A stretch of 64,000 bases of DNA from Acinetobacter colistiniresistens (lineage in GTDB: Bacteria > Pseudomonadota > Gammaproteobacteria > Pseudomonadales > Moraxellaceae), in the NCBI RefSeq assembly GCF_000413935.1, contig NZ_KE340376.1, forward strand, positions 66,091-130,090, written 5' to 3'. Numbering within the stretch: position 1 is the first letter of the stretch; every line of letters begins with the position of its first letter. The translations under genes and the position numbers were made by a program. The notes beneath the pieces were generated by a model. It ran no database searches. It saw only the letters and a list, made by a program, of their open reading frames with translations, and was not told the DNA's origin. This document shows, in pieces, positions 1 to 9,770 of the stretch.

Positions 1-501
1 ACATTTCTTCGGTTCGCGGATTAAATGAGTCACCCCAACATCAATCACTTCGGTTAATAATTTCAATGCTTTTAAAATTTCAGCATGATCACCCTGTATA
101 AGTTTCTGACTGGATGCTTGGATCTGCTCAGCCAATTGCTGCTTAACAGGATAAGTCATATAAATACGTTCATCTTCAAGATATAAGGTTTTAGAAAGAT
201 ATTCGACCAAAGGAATTAAGCGGTCATTGCCAAAGAACGAGATTGACCATGGCATATACTTGCGAATAGCCTCTAAAATTTGTTGTATGACTTTTTCAGA
301 TTCACCCGTTTGTGAATGCTGTTGGTTTTCTTGTAATAGCACCATAAAAACCTGTTCAATCACTTCACAAGCCATTTCAGATAAAACATTACCTAAAGCA
401 TTGGCCTGACTCTCTTTATTTCCTTGTAATAACTGCGTCCGAATATGTGCAAATCTTGCATAAGTATCCGCATGAATATTTAAAAAAACGGCGGTCTTCA
501 T
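1..501 (-). CDS. Hypothetical protein, tandem paralogue 1 (partial, C-terminus off window)
   Basis: The frame is open from an ATG at 499-501 to the window edge, giving 167 residues without a stop. I do not recognise the family. The protein looks soluble and largely helical, with no signal peptide or membrane segment. It aligns along its whole visible length with the neighbour at 614-1294. Shared blocks include VLSE-ACE-IEQVF near residue 40, VIQQI near 75, KYMPWSI-FGN-RL near 85-100 and GVT-LIREPKKC at the visible end. A purine stretch (AGGG) precedes the start. The two genes look like a tandem duplication. Function unknown. Confidence 0.8.
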   Translation of the reverse strand, partial: MKTAVFLNIHADTYARFAHIRTQLLQGNKESQANALGNVLSEMACEVIEQVFMVLLQENQQHSQTGESEKVIQQILEAIRKYMPWSISFFGNDRLIPLVEYLSKTLYLEDERIYMTYPVKQQLAEQIQASSQKLIQGDHAEILKALKLLTEVIDVGVTHLIREPKKC

Positions 502-531
502 TCTAATAACCCTAATTTTTAGATCGCATAA

Positions 532-558
532 AAAAGAGCTTGTGATACAAGCCCTTTT
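532..558 (-). terminator. Hairpin terminator between the two paralogues
   Basis: Arms 532-543 and 547-557 form a stem of about 11 bp with one mismatch and a 3-nt loop. On the minus strand a T-rich tract follows. It lies just after the stop codon of the 614-1294 gene, so the two paralogues are probably not simply co-transcribed. Confidence 0.6.
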
Positions 559-613
559 ATCAGATCAACTTTTCTATCATTTTTTGCGTTGTACCCGCCG
601 AATTTAGCACACT

Positions 614-1294
614 CTAATCTGTATCAACATGCATAAATGCTAAAAAATGCTTGACGCAATCCGTTGCAGCATTTTGGTCCACCTGATTGCCCATTTTTTC
701 TAAACGCTTATAGCTTAAATGTGCCGTCATATTAATCACCCCATTTAAGGTTTTATCCACTACGGTATTAAAATTCAGGCATTTTTTCGGTTCACGAATC
801 AAGCTAGTCACGCCTAAATCGACAATTTGAATCAAGGTTTGGAACACATCGACCATATCACTGATTTCATTATTTTTGAGTTGCGTAACGAGCGTATGTG
901 CTTGCTGAACCAATTGCCGATCAATTGGATAAGACACATATACCAACTCATCGTGATACTTGATCATATTGGAAAAATAATTGGCAAATGGACAGAGACG
1001 CTCATTGCCAAATAAGGCAATCGACCATGGCATATATTTGCGTACCGCAGCAATAATCTGTTGAATCACCCTTTCAGATTCAGCCGTATATTTTTGTGTT
1101 AACTGATTCGGTTGGCGATTTTGGATCAATAACACGGAAAAGACCTGCTCGACAATCTCACAGGCAATTTCTGACAGCACTTCACCCAAGATACGAGACT
1201 GGCTTTCATGCGTGCCCGCATTCAGTTGCTGACGAATGCTTTCAAATTGTCCATGTGTAACGTCATTAATTTTCAACAGGATTGAATAAGTCAT
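614..1294 (-). CDS. Hypothetical protein, tandem paralogue 2 (226 aa)
   Basis: This is the full-length partner of the truncated gene at the left edge. The start chosen is ATG at 1292-1294, because AAGGTG lies 6 nt upstream of it. An upstream in-frame GTG at 1301-1303 overlaps that ribosome binding site and is unlikely to be used. The protein is soluble and helix-rich, with the same conserved blocks as its neighbour (VLSEIACEIVEQVF, KYMPWSIALFGNERL, GVTSLIREPKKCLNFN). I do not recognise a known domain. The conserved LIREPKKC segment in both copies suggests a constrained functional surface. Confidence 0.8.
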   Translation of the reverse strand: MTYSILLKINDVTHGQFESIRQQLNAGTHESQSRILGEVLSEIACEIVEQVFSVLLIQNRQPNQLTQKYTAESERVIQQIIAAVRKYMPWSIALFGNERLCPFANYFSNMIKYHDELVYVSYPIDRQLVQQAHTLVTQLKNNEISDMVDVFQTLIQIVDLGVTSLIREPKKCLNFNTVVDKTLNGVINMTAHLSYKRLEKMGNQVDQNAATDCVKHFLAFMHVDTD

Positions 1295-1662
1295 GAGCAG
1301 CACCTTTTTTAGTTTTTCGCATTTTTATATTGTTGTTTTAAGCATCAATATTTTTAAGTTATGTGATGCATTAGACAAATTTAATCCTATTTGTATAAAA
1401 ATCCAACGCCTTTCATCGGCTTTTTTAGAAAAAATGAAGTCTATAAAGACGTTATCGCAATTGAGTAGCCAGTTAGCGGTAATCAAAACCATTTTATGAA
1501 GATGTACTAAACACCCTTCTATAACAGTTCAAAAAACCGCAAATTAGTCATTCTTTAAGCGGCTTTTATCATTCGCATCCGCTCAGGCTGAAATGCCTAC
1601 AGAAGCGAGGATTTTTTGCTACAATAGATCTAATTTTTTATTCAATTTTAATCTTCTGTACT
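1295..1662. other. Intergenic region upstream of valS
   Basis: This 368-bp gap lies between two divergent genes. It holds a candidate valS -10 element (TACAAT at 1620-1625). It also contains a loose inverted repeat, AACCGC and GCGGCTTTT, around 1535-1568. The only open frame, near 1293-1499, has no ribosome binding site or recognisable product. I see no RNA gene. Confidence 0.5.
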
Positions 1663-4563
1663 ATGACTGACGCTCAATCTGCTCAAAATATTGCAACCAC
1701 TTACGATCCAACTGAGATCGAAAAGAAATGGTATCAAATCTGGGAACAACAAGGTTATTTCAAACCCTCAGGTCAAGGTGAATCATTCTGTATCATGATT
1801 CCGCCACCGAACGTCACTGGTAGCCTGCACATGGGGCATGGTTTTAACAATGCCATCATGGATGCACTGACCCGTTACAATCGTATGATGGGTAAAAACA
1901 CCTTATGGCAACCCGGGACTGACCATGCAGGGATTGCAACGCAGATGGTGGTCGAGCGTCAATTGGGTGCACAAGGTATCAGCCGTCATGACTTAGGCCG
2001 TGAAAAATTCATCGAAAAAATCTGGGAATGGAAAGAGCAATCAGGCAATACCATTACCCGTCAGATCCGTCGTTTAGGTTCTTCTGTAGACTGGTCACGT
2101 GAACGCTTCACCATGGATGAAGGTTTATCCAATGCAGTCAAAGAAGTCTTTGTTAAACTGCATGAAGATGGCTTGATCTACCGTGGTAAACGTCTCGTCA
2201 ACTGGGACCCGAAACTACAAACGGCGCTATCCGACTTAGAAGTTGAATCAGATAAAGAAGAAGCAGGTTCACTCTGGCACTTCAAATATTTCTTCGAAGA
2301 TAAAAACCTTCGCACCCATGATGGTAAAGACCACATCGTTGTCGCTACCACTCGTCCTGAAACTCTGTTAGGTGATACTGCAGTTGCTGTGGCACTGGAT
2401 GATGAACGCTATACGCACCTTGTGGGTCAAAACATTATCCTGCCAATTACAGGTCGTGCTGTTCCAATCGTTAAAGATGAATATGTCGATAAAGAATTCG
2501 GTACAGGCTGTGTAAAAATCACCCCTGCTCACGACTTTAACGACTATGAAGTCGGTAAGCGTTGTGAGTTGCCAATCATCAATATCTTCAATAAAAATGC
2601 TGAAGTATTGGCTGAGTTTGAATACATCGCCAAAGCAGGCGAGCAAATTTCTAAAACCATCCCTGCTCCTGCGGACTATATTGGTTTAGAGCGTTTTGAA
2701 GCGCGTAAAAAACTGGTTGAACAAGCTGAAGCTGAAGGCTGGTTAGATCAAATCCAACCTTATACACTGAAACCACCTCGTGGTGACCGTTCAGGTGTAA
2801 TCGTTGAGCCGTTATTGACGGATCAATGGTATGTAAAAATTGCACCATTGGCGCAACCTGCAATTGAAGCGGTTCAAGATGGTCGTATCAAGTTTGTGCC
2901 TGAGCAATACAGCAACATGTACATGGCGTGGATGAACAACATCCAAGATTGGTGTATCTCTCGTCAGCTTTGGTGGGGTCACCGTATTCCAGCTTGGTAC
3001 GATGCTGAAGGCAACATCTATGTCGGCCGTGACGAAGCGGAAGTACGTGCCAAAAATAACATCCCTGCTGATGTTGTGTTAAACCAAGACGAAGACGTAC
3101 TGGATACGTGGTTCTCTTCTGCGCTGTGGACCTTCTCAACTTTAGGTTGGACTGGCGATGCCAAGAAAGATGCGGAAAACTATTTCCTTAATACTTTCCA
3201 CCCAACTGATGTATTGGTGACTGGTTTTGACATCATCTTCTTCTGGGTTGCTCGTATGATCATGTTTACGATGCACTTCATGAAGAATGAAGATGGTACG
3301 CCACAAGTACCGTTTAAAACGGTCTATGTTCACGGTCTGGTTCGTGATGGCGAAGGTCAAAAAATGTCGAAGTCTAAGGGTAACGTGCTTGACCCACTGG
3401 ATTTGATTGACGGTGTTGACCTTGAAACCTTGGTACAAAAACGTACTACAGGGTTGATGAACCCGAAACAAGCAGCGAAGATTGAAAAATCAACCCGTAA
3501 AGAATTCCCAGAAGGCATTCAAGCTTATGGTACTGACGCAGTTCGCTTCACGTTCTGTGCGCTTGCCAATACGGGTCGTGACATTAAGTTTGATATGAAA
3601 CGTGTTGAAGGCTACCGTAATTTTGCCAACAAAATCTGGAACGCGACCCGTTTCGTATTGATGAATGTTGAAGGCCAAACCGTTGCTCAAGAAGCGCGTC
3701 CTGAGCTGTGGGAACTTCCTGAAAAATGGATCATGAGCCGTCTGCAAAAAGCAGAAGCTGCGGTACATCAAGCATTCGCTACGTATCGTTTAGACCTTGC
3801 TGCACAAGCGATTTATGACTTTATCTGGAATGAATACTGTGACTGGTATGTTGAGTTAACCAAACCCGTTCTAAACGATGCCAATGTGTCTGAAGAGCGT
3901 AAAGCAGAAGTTCGTCGTGTGTTACTTGCGGTAATGGAAGCGTCTTTACGTTTGGCACATCCGTTGATGCCGTATTTGACTGAAGAAATCTGGCAAACAC
4001 TTGCGCCAATGTTAGGCAAAGGCGGTGCAACGATTATGACTGCGCAATATCCTGTTCCTGATCAAGCGAAAGTGAATGATCAAGCTGAAGCAGACATGCA
4101 GTGGTTACAAGGTTTGATTGGTGCGGTACGTAATATTCGTGGTGAAATGGGCTTAGGTAATGCACGTTTATTGCCTGTATTACTCAAGAATATTTCTGAT
4201 GCTGAGCGTGAGCAAATCATCCGTATTGAAGCATTATTCAAAGCACTTGCTAAAGTTGAAAGCATTGAGTTCTTAAGCAATGAGCAAGAACCACCGTTGT
4301 CTTGTTCTAGCGTTGTCAGCCATGCATCGGTATTTGTACCAATGAAAGGTTTGATTGATCCTAAAGCTGAATTGGGTCGTTTGCAGAAAGACTTGGATAA
4401 GGTTCAAAAGCAACATGATCAAATTGCCAATAAACTTTCGAATGAAGGTTTCGTTGCCAAAGCACCAGCAGCAGTTGTTGAAGGTGAAAAGGTTAAATTG
4501 GCTGAGTTTGCTGATCAGTTAGCGAAAATTAAGCAAAGTATGGAGCAGATTGCTGCTTTATAA
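1663..4563 (+). CDS. valS: Valine--tRNA ligase
   Basis: Class I aminoacyl-tRNA synthetase that charges tRNA-Val in the cytoplasm. At 966 aa it has the usual bacterial length. The HIGH signature appears as HMGH at residues 56-59 after the PPPNVTGSL block. The KMSKS loop is at residues 567-571 inside [13 protein letters not shown]. The inserted CP1 editing domain lies between them ([15 protein letters not shown] region), followed by the anticodon-binding domain. The last 70 or so residues are the charged coiled coil typical of ValRS, beginning around [15 protein letters not shown]. The gene has its own promoter region and is followed by a strong terminator, so it appears monocistronic. Confidence 0.98.
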   Translation: MTDAQSAQNIATTYDPTEIEKKWYQIWEQQGYFKPSGQGESFCIMIPPPNVTGSLHMGHGFNNAIMDALTRYNRMMGKNTLWQPGTDHAGIATQMVVERQLGAQGISRHDLGREKFIEKIWEWKEQSGNTITRQIRRLGSSVDWSRERFTMDEGLSNAVKEVFVKLHEDGLIYRGKRLVNWDPKLQTALSDLEVESDKEEAGSLWHFKYFFEDKNLRTHDGKDHIVVATTRPETLLGDTAVAVALDDERYTHLVGQNIILPITGRAVPIVKDEYVDKEFGTGCVKITPAHDFNDYEVGKRCELPIINIFNKNAEVLAEFEYIAKAGEQISKTIPAPADYIGLERFEARKKLVEQAEAEGWLDQIQPYTLKPPRGDRSGVIVEPLLTDQWYVKIAPLAQPAIEAVQDGRIKFVPEQYSNMYMAWMNNIQDWCISRQLWWGHRIPAWYDAEGNIYVGRDEAEVRAKNNIPADVVLNQDEDVLDTWFSSALWTFSTLGWTGDAKKDAENYFLNTFHPTDVLVTGFDIIFFWVARMIMFTMHFMKNEDGTPQVPFKTVYVHGLVRDGEGQKMSKSKGNVLDPLDLIDGVDLETLVQKRTTGLMNPKQAAKIEKSTRKEFPEGIQAYGTDAVRFTFCALANTGRDIKFDMKRVEGYRNFANKIWNATRFVLMNVEGQTVAQEARPELWELPEKWIMSRLQKAEAAVHQAFATYRLDLAAQAIYDFIWNEYCDWYVELTKPVLNDANVSEERKAEVRRVLLAVMEASLRLAHPLMPYLTEEIWQTLAPMLGKGGATIMTAQYPVPDQAKVNDQAEADMQWLQGLIGAVRNIRGEMGLGNARLLPVLLKNISDAEREQIIRIEALFKALAKVESIEFLSNEQEPPLSCSSVVSHASVFVPMKGLIDPKAELGRLQKDLDKVQKQHDQIANKLSNEGFVAKAPAAVVEGEKVKLAEFADQLAKIKQSMEQIAAL

Positions 4564-4570
4564 TTAAAAT

Positions 4571-4608
4571 ATATGAAAACCCAGATAAATATATCTGGGT
4601 TTTCATAT
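4571..4608 (+). terminator. valS terminator
   Basis: A perfect 17-bp inverted repeat (arms 4571-4587 and 4592-4608) with a 4-nt loop starts 8 bp after the valS stop. The stem core is AACCCAGATA. It is symmetrical enough to act in both directions. Confidence 0.75.
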
Positions 4609-4647
4609 AACTATAACTAATTAAATTTTATTTTAAAAACCTATAAG

Positions 4648-5232
4648 ATGAATATTCATACCAAGTCAAACAAAGAAATTATTAGGCAAATAACAAGAAT
4701 TGCAGATAATTTTGAAGCATCCCAAGAAAATTATCTTTTATCCTATCCTCATTTCTTGAATTACTTTAAAAATATAGAGACTATTAAATTAGAAAATATA
4801 ATTATTGGAATCAGTTTTACATACTCATGGATGCCCACAATTTTAAAAAAATTAAAACTCAACAATTCGGAATATCTACTTTCAAGCTTAAATGATGTAA
4901 AACAAGGAAAAAGAATAAATGAAAAACAGCTTTTATTTCTAAAAAAAACATTTAACAATTCACTTGTCGGTACATCTAAATTATTACATTTTATTAATCC
5001 ACATAACTATGCAATTTGGGATAGTAGAGTGTTATACTTCTTGTCTAATCAGGAACCTTATACATATAGATTAGAGAATATTCAGACTTACTTTGAATAT
5101 CTAGATTTAGTTGAAAAACTAACTAAAGAACAAGGTTTTGAAACTTTCTATACATTGATAAAACAGAAAATGGACTATGAAATTACAGAGTTTCGAGCCC
5201 TAGAATTTGCTTTTTTCTTAGGCATAGAATAA
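4648..5232 (+). CDS. Hypothetical protein, possible OGG-fold (HhH-GPD-like) DNA glycosylase relative
   Basis: A 194-aa soluble protein with very AT-rich coding sequence: two sampled 60-base rows are about 25-27% GC, against nearly half in a sampled row of valS. The segment SKLLHFINPHNYAIWDSRV (about residues 111-129) places a lysine and an aspartate in a spacing that recalls the catalytic K...D pair of OGG1/HhH-GPD glycosylases. It also resembles proteins annotated as 8-oxoguanine DNA glycosylase OGG fold. This is a resemblance by eye only and no helix-hairpin-helix is obvious. The low GC suggests recent acquisition, possibly together with the next gene 51 bp downstream. Confidence 0.75.
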   Translation: MNIHTKSNKEIIRQITRIADNFEASQENYLLSYPHFLNYFKNIETIKLENIIIGISFTYSWMPTILKKLKLNNSEYLLSSLNDVKQGKRINEKQLLFLKKTFNNSLVGTSKLLHFINPHNYAIWDSRVLYFLSNQEPYTYRLENIQTYFEYLDLVEKLTKEQGFETFYTLIKQKMDYEITEFRALEFAFFLGIE

Positions 5233-5283
5233 AAAATTCTCCATATACTTGTATCACACATAATTGAGTCACAGAAAAATAAA

Positions 5284-6285
5284 ATGAGCGGATATAATTT
5301 AGATCAAAAACTAGTCATCGGTTTAGCATCAAGTGCCCTTTTTGATTTAGAAGAATCGGATGCCGTCTTTCGAGAAAATGGAGAATTAGCTTATCGAGAT
5401 TACCAAAGAGATCATGAAAATCAACCATTAGAATCTGGGGTAGCATTTCCATTTATTCAACGTCTTTTAAGCTTAAATGACCTTTTTCCACCAGAAAAAC
5501 CATTTGTTGAAGTAATTTTACTTTCTAGAAACGATCCTGATACAGGGTTAAGAGTCATGAACTCTATTGAACATCATCAACTAAATATTAAACGTGCAAT
5601 TTTTTTACAAGGTCGCACACCTCATAAATATATTAATGCTCTTAATATTAGTTTATTCCTATCTGCTAATGAAATAGATGTTAACCAAGCTATTAATGCT
5701 GGGTATCCAGCAGGGTTAATCTTAAAAGGGCAAATATTTGATATTGCCCATGATGAAGAACTACGTATTGCTTTTGACTTTGATGGAGTCATTGCAGATG
5801 ACTCTTCAGAACAAGTATATAAAGAAAATGGATTACCAGCTTTTATTGAAAACGAGTCTAAATTAGCAGATCAACCTGCAAATGCAGGTCCACTACATAA
5901 ACTTTTGCAACAGCTTTCTACTCTTCAAAAAGCAGAACTCAATTTTTTAAAAGATCATCCGACTTATGAAAGCCGCTTAAGGATTTCAATTGTTACTGCA
6001 CGTAATGCACCAGCACATAAACGTGTAATAACCAGCTTACGTGCTTGGGGAATCGATACAGTTAATGAAGCATTTTTCTTAGGTGGTATTGAAAAAAGGA
6101 AAGTTCTAGAGATATTACAACCTCATATTTTCTTTGATGACCAAGTTACTCATGTCGAAAAAACTGCTAGCAGTATCGCCTCAGTACATATTCCATTCGG
6201 GGTCGTTAATAAAAAGTTAGATTCTAGTGAGCAATTTTCTGATATGGAAAATCATGAAAATATTCAAACTACAGAACTAAAATAA
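5284..6285 (+). CDS. 5'-nucleotidase family protein (PF06189-like)
   Basis: A 333-aa cytosolic protein resembling the bacterial 5'-nucleotidase family that dephosphorylates nucleoside monophosphates. The N-terminal half carries LVIGLASSALFDL (about residues 10-22) and VILLSRNDPDTGLRV (about 78-92). The second half carries a HAD-type aspartate motif, RIAFDFDGVIADD (about 161-173), then SIVTARNAPAHKRV and IFFDDQ. The motifs appear complete, so it is probably active. GC is low (about 30% in a sampled row), like the gene before it. The 51-bp gap and same strand suggest a two-gene unit. The substrate is not evident. Confidence 0.85.
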   Translation: MSGYNLDQKLVIGLASSALFDLEESDAVFRENGELAYRDYQRDHENQPLESGVAFPFIQRLLSLNDLFPPEKPFVEVILLSRNDPDTGLRVMNSIEHHQLNIKRAIFLQGRTPHKYINALNISLFLSANEIDVNQAINAGYPAGLILKGQIFDIAHDEELRIAFDFDGVIADDSSEQVYKENGLPAFIENESKLADQPANAGPLHKLLQQLSTLQKAELNFLKDHPTYESRLRISIVTARNAPAHKRVITSLRAWGIDTVNEAFFLGGIEKRKVLEILQPHIFFDDQVTHVEKTASSIASVHIPFGVVNKKLDSSEQFSDMENHENIQTTELK

Positions 6286-6338
6286 TTCTCAATATATCTC
6301 TCCGCTCAGGAGAATGGTTGACGAAAGATAATTTTATA

Positions 6339-7358
6339 TTATAAAACCCCATGCCCCAACAACATCTCCACTCCACTCACCTTTTTCATATGCTTTAAAC
6401 GCTCTTTTTCCCACTTCAACTGTTGCTTTAACTCCGCACAATCCGCATCTATGACTTTATACACATCACTAATATGTAGATGCTCAGCTTTGACTTTTTT
6501 CGCCAACTGAAAAGAATCTAAAATCTCCTCAATTTGACTTTCAAGCTGCTGACTCTGTGCATCCAAAGCCAGTTTATAAAACTTCACTTGCTCCACTGAT
6601 AACTCTTTAGCTCCAACACCTTTATTCTGTTCTAGCTGTAATTGAAGTTTCAGTAAATAAAACAAATCCTGCTGTTCATAAGCCTGACTCGCTTGCTGAA
6701 ACAACTCGGTTTTTTCTTCTTTCTTGGTCTCGTCTTGCTCACGGTCAGGGTGAATCATCGCAGCAATTTTTAAATACACCGTTTTCAATGATTGTGCTGC
6801 CATCTGCTCAGCTTGTTCACGTTTCTGTTGCTGTCGAAGTTGCTTGGCTTGTTCACGGGCTTGTTGCTGCTCGGCAGCATATTGCTCAAAATCATCTTGT
6901 TCTAATTCTGTACTTTGCTCATAACTTTGATGCTGTTCAAACTTGACTGACTGTACTTTTTTATTCTTTTTAAGCGATTGCTGGGCGTGTTGCTGATAAA
7001 AGGTATCGATCTGCTTGACCAGTGTTAACTGTTCATCCTTCAACATCTTGGAACGCTTTAACATTTGGGCAAGCTGGGCAATTTTTTCATCCAGTTGCTG
7101 CATTTCCGCTTTGGAAAATTCATGCTGTTGTAATAGCGTCCAAAGCTGATCTAACTGCTGAAATAGGATTTCATGCAGCTCGCTATACACAGGCATCAGT
7201 TTTTGCCGTGTATGTTGTTGAATCTCGGCTTGGGCATTCTGCCATATAGTAAGGCTGATTTTTTGCTGTTCTATTTGATCAATCAGGCGATTCAGCTTTT
7301 TCTGCTGTGCAGATGGTTCAGCCCTTTGCTTTAAACTGGCTTTGAGATCAAAAGACAT
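6339..7358 (-). CDS. J-domain-like, glutamine-rich coiled-coil protein
   Basis: A 339-aa cytoplasmic protein. I start it at ATG 7356-7358 (MSFDLKASL), preceded by GGCGGA, rather than at an upstream in-frame codon that would add an implausible leader. The N-terminal 170 residues are Gln/Glu/Lys-rich and predicted coiled coil. A J-domain-like segment follows (LKTVYLKIAAMIHPDRE), with the HPD tripeptide that J proteins use to stimulate Hsp70 ATPase, and then FQQASQAYEQQDLFYLLKLQ. The J domain is thus internal, not N-terminal as in DnaJ. The partner chaperone and substrate are unknown. Confidence 0.75.
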   Translation of the reverse strand: MSFDLKASLKQRAEPSAQQKKLNRLIDQIEQQKISLTIWQNAQAEIQQHTRQKLMPVYSELHEILFQQLDQLWTLLQQHEFSKAEMQQLDEKIAQLAQMLKRSKMLKDEQLTLVKQIDTFYQQHAQQSLKKNKKVQSVKFEQHQSYEQSTELEQDDFEQYAAEQQQAREQAKQLRQQQKREQAEQMAAQSLKTVYLKIAAMIHPDREQDETKKEEKTELFQQASQAYEQQDLFYLLKLQLQLEQNKGVGAKELSVEQVKFYKLALDAQSQQLESQIEEILDSFQLAKKVKAEHLHISDVYKVIDADCAELKQQLKWEKERLKHMKKVSGVEMLLGHGVL

Positions 7359-7445
7359 AACGCATCCGCCTAAAAATAAAAAAGTGTAGCAATAATCAGA
7401 CGGCGAAAGTAGCGGCACTCGAATAGAATCAGCTCCATAAAAAAT

Positions 7446-7469
7446 AAAGCCACTCTATTGAGCGGCTTT
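7446..7469 (-). terminator. Terminator of the gntP-bdhA unit
   Basis: Arms 7446-7455 and 7460-7469 form a 10-bp stem with one non-Watson-Crick pair and a 4-nt loop. On the minus strand it ends in TTTATTTT, 18 bp past the bdhA stop. Confidence 0.65.
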
Positions 7470-7487
7470 TTCAATCACATAAATGGA

Positions 7488-8273
7488 TTACTGTGCGGTA
7501 TAACCACCATCCATCACCACCGCCTGTCCTGTGATTCCTGCCCCTTTGCTACTGGCGAGGAAAATCGCATAGTCGGCAATTTCTTCAACACTGAGTAAAC
7601 GCTTCTGTGGCACCATGGCTAAAATCACATCTTCCAAAGCGCTTTCCAGACTCACATTACGGGTTTTGGCCAAGTCGGCAATTTGCCCACGTACCAATGG
7701 CGTATCCACATAACCCGGACATAATGCATTCACGGTAATGCCATCACGGGCACATTCCAAAGCCGCCACTTTGGTCAAGCCGATCACGCCATGCTTGGCA
7801 CTGTTATACCCCGCCTTCCCTGCAAAACCAATCAGGCCATTGATCGAAGACATATTGATAATACGACCATATTGTTGTGCTTTCATAATTGGAAATGCAT
7901 GTTTAATCCCGATAAATGAACCTGTCAACATCACCTGTACCAGTTTCTGATAAATATCCGTTGAGAAATCTTCAATCGCTGCAACATGCTGAAAACCCGC
8001 ATTATTGATCAGGATATCCAGACGCCCAAAAGTTTGTGTAGTCAAATCAATCGCGGCTTTATAAGCTTGTTCATCAGTTACATCGCAAGGCGCAGACAAG
8101 GCTTCAAAACCCTGCTGTTTTAACTGCTCCACGGCTAGCTGGCATTTCTCTGCATTGACATCAGAAATCACCACTTTGGCACCTTCCTGTGCAAATTTTT
8201 TCGCAATTTCTAAACCGATACCGCTCGCAGAACCAGTAATAAAGGCCACTTTGGCTTCGAGTTGTTGAGTCAC
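7488..8273 (-). CDS. bdhA: 3-hydroxybutyrate dehydrogenase (SDR family)
   Basis: Oxidises D-3-hydroxybutyrate to acetoacetate with NAD+. It is a classical short-chain dehydrogenase of 261 aa with the TGSASGIG cofactor motif (residues 13-20), the LINNAG segment, the SS...YNSAKHG catalytic Ser-Tyr-Lys and a C-terminal MDGGYTAQ. I choose the GTG at 8271-8273 because AGGAG sits 7 nt upstream. The longer reading from 8297 would place that ribosome binding site inside the gene. It lies 72 bp downstream of the GntP-type permease on the same strand. The divergent genes (LysR, CoA transferase, AtoE) complete the pathway to acetoacetyl-CoA. Confidence 0.92.
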   Translation of the reverse strand: MTQQLEAKVAFITGSASGIGLEIAKKFAQEGAKVVISDVNAEKCQLAVEQLKQQGFEALSAPCDVTDEQAYKAAIDLTTQTFGRLDILINNAGFQHVAAIEDFSTDIYQKLVQVMLTGSFIGIKHAFPIMKAQQYGRIINMSSINGLIGFAGKAGYNSAKHGVIGLTKVAALECARDGITVNALCPGYVDTPLVRGQIADLAKTRNVSLESALEDVILAMVPQKRLLSVEEIADYAIFLASSKGAGITGQAVVMDGGYTAQ

Positions 8274-8345
8274 TGTGCTACTCCTGTTCTTGATCATTTT
8301 GATTGCTCACCTGTCAAAACAGGCAAGCTGAATTTAAAATTTGCC

Positions 8346-9770
8346 TTAGACAATACCGAACCATGTAAATGCAGCAATCACCACAAATACCGCCAAGGTT
8401 TTAATAATCGTCACTGCGAAAATATCTTTATAGGATTGCTTATGGGTTAAACCTGTCACCGCAAGCAAGGTTATCACCGCACCATTATGTGGTAGCGTGT
8501 CCATACCACCCGACGCCATCGCTACCACACGATGCATCACTTCTGGTGGAATGCCTGCCGCCACAATAGCTGCGTTATAGGTTTCTGCCATCGCGCTCAA
8601 GGCAATACTCATCCCACCCGATGCAGACCCAGTAATCCCTGCTAGTACTGTCGTGGTCACTGCACCATTCACCAAAGGATTGGTAAAGGTCGTCCCCAAT
8701 GCATGGCTAATCAAAGCAAAGCCCGGTAATGCCGCAATAATCGCACCAAAACCATATTCAGAAGCAGTATTCATCACCGCCAATAATGAACCACTGATAC
8801 TGGCATTCACACCTTCTTTAAAATTAGTTACCACGCGTTGATAATCAAATAAAATCGCGGCAATAATGCCGACAATCAAGGCCAAACCGACTGCCCAGAT
8901 CGCCCCTGTTTTTGCTACATCAACAGTGTAGTTGGCTAAACCAATTGCATTAAAATCAAAGCCATTTGGATACCATTCTTTGATGGCTGTGGATAGATAA
9001 CGGTTCATCACCGCAACCAGAATCAACGGAACAAAGGCCATACATTGACGCAGCACTGAACCGTTGTTTTGCTTAGATAGCTCTACATCAGTAGTCGTTT
9101 GCGTGGCTGCATCTTCAGCAGCAAAACCAGCATAACCTTCACCTGCACGAGCAGCGGCTTTACGGCGTGACTCTAGATACAACAGCCCCATGCTTAAGAC
9201 GAAGATTGCTCCAATTACACCCAAAAACGGTGCTGCATAGATATTGGTACCAAAGAAGGTGGTTGGAATCACGTTCTGAATTTGTGGTGTACCCGGCAAG
9301 GCATCCATGGTGAATGTAAATGCACCGAGGGCAATGGTGCCGGGAATCAAACGTTTTGGAATATTGGCCTGTTGGAACAACTGATTGGCAAATGGATAAA
9401 TCGCAAATACCGCCACAAATAAGCTAACACCGCTATAAGTCAGAATGGCACCCAGTAAAACCACCGTTAAAATGGCTTTCTTTGCACCAATCAAATTGAC
9501 AATGGTACGGGCAATCGACTCGGCAATACCTGACATTTCCACCACTTTGCCAAAGATCGCCCCCAGCAAGAACACCAGAAAATAGTCTTTAATGAAATTA
9601 ACCATTTTCGGCATAAAAACGCCCGAATAAAACGGCAATACATTGGCGGGGTTAATCAGAAAAACCGCCAGCAATGCACATAACGGTGCCATCAAAATCA
9701 CGGAAAAACCGCGATAGGCCGTGTACATCAGCAAGCCTAAAGACAGCAGAATGACAAATAAGTCCCACAT
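8346..9770 (-). CDS. GntP-family permease, probable 3-hydroxybutyrate transporter
   Basis: A 474-aa inner-membrane carrier with about 12-14 hydrophobic segments. It resembles the GntP/gluconate permease family: a TMDALPGTPQIQN block near residue 155 and the SGGMDTLPHNGAV motif near the C-terminus. Family members next to bdhA import D-3-hydroxybutyrate, and the context here (bdhA immediately downstream, CoA-transferase module divergent) makes that the best substrate guess. GGAG lies 9 nt before the ATG at 9770. Gluconate or another hydroxy acid cannot be excluded from sequence alone. Confidence 0.88.
   Translation of the reverse strand: MWDLFVILLSLGLLMYTAYRGFSVILMAPLCALLAVFLINPANVLPFYSGVFMPKMVNFIKDYFLVFLLGAIFGKVVEMSGIAESIARTIVNLIGAKKAILTVVLLGAILTYSGVSLFVAVFAIYPFANQLFQQANIPKRLIPGTIALGAFTFTMDALPGTPQIQNVIPTTFFGTNIYAAPFLGVIGAIFVLSMGLLYLESRRKAAARAGEGYAGFAAEDAATQTTTDVELSKQNNGSVLRQCMAFVPLILVAVMNRYLSTAIKEWYPNGFDFNAIGLANYTVDVAKTGAIWAVGLALIVGIIAAILFDYQRVVTNFKEGVNASISGSLLAVMNTASEYGFGAIIAALPGFALISHALGTTFTNPLVNGAVTTTVLAGITGSASGGMSIALSAMAETYNAAIVAAGIPPEVMHRVVAMASGGMDTLPHNGAVITLLAVTGLTHKQSYKDIFAVTIIKTLAVFVVIAAFTWFGIV

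Noticed and set aside
1293..1499. 68-codon open frame upstream of valS
   Set aside because: It overlaps the start of the opposite-strand gene and its promoter, and has no ribosome binding site or protein-like composition.
2368..4280. Several open frames on the minus strand within valS
   Set aside because: They are antisense shadows of a highly conserved coding gene, with no independent start signals or domains.
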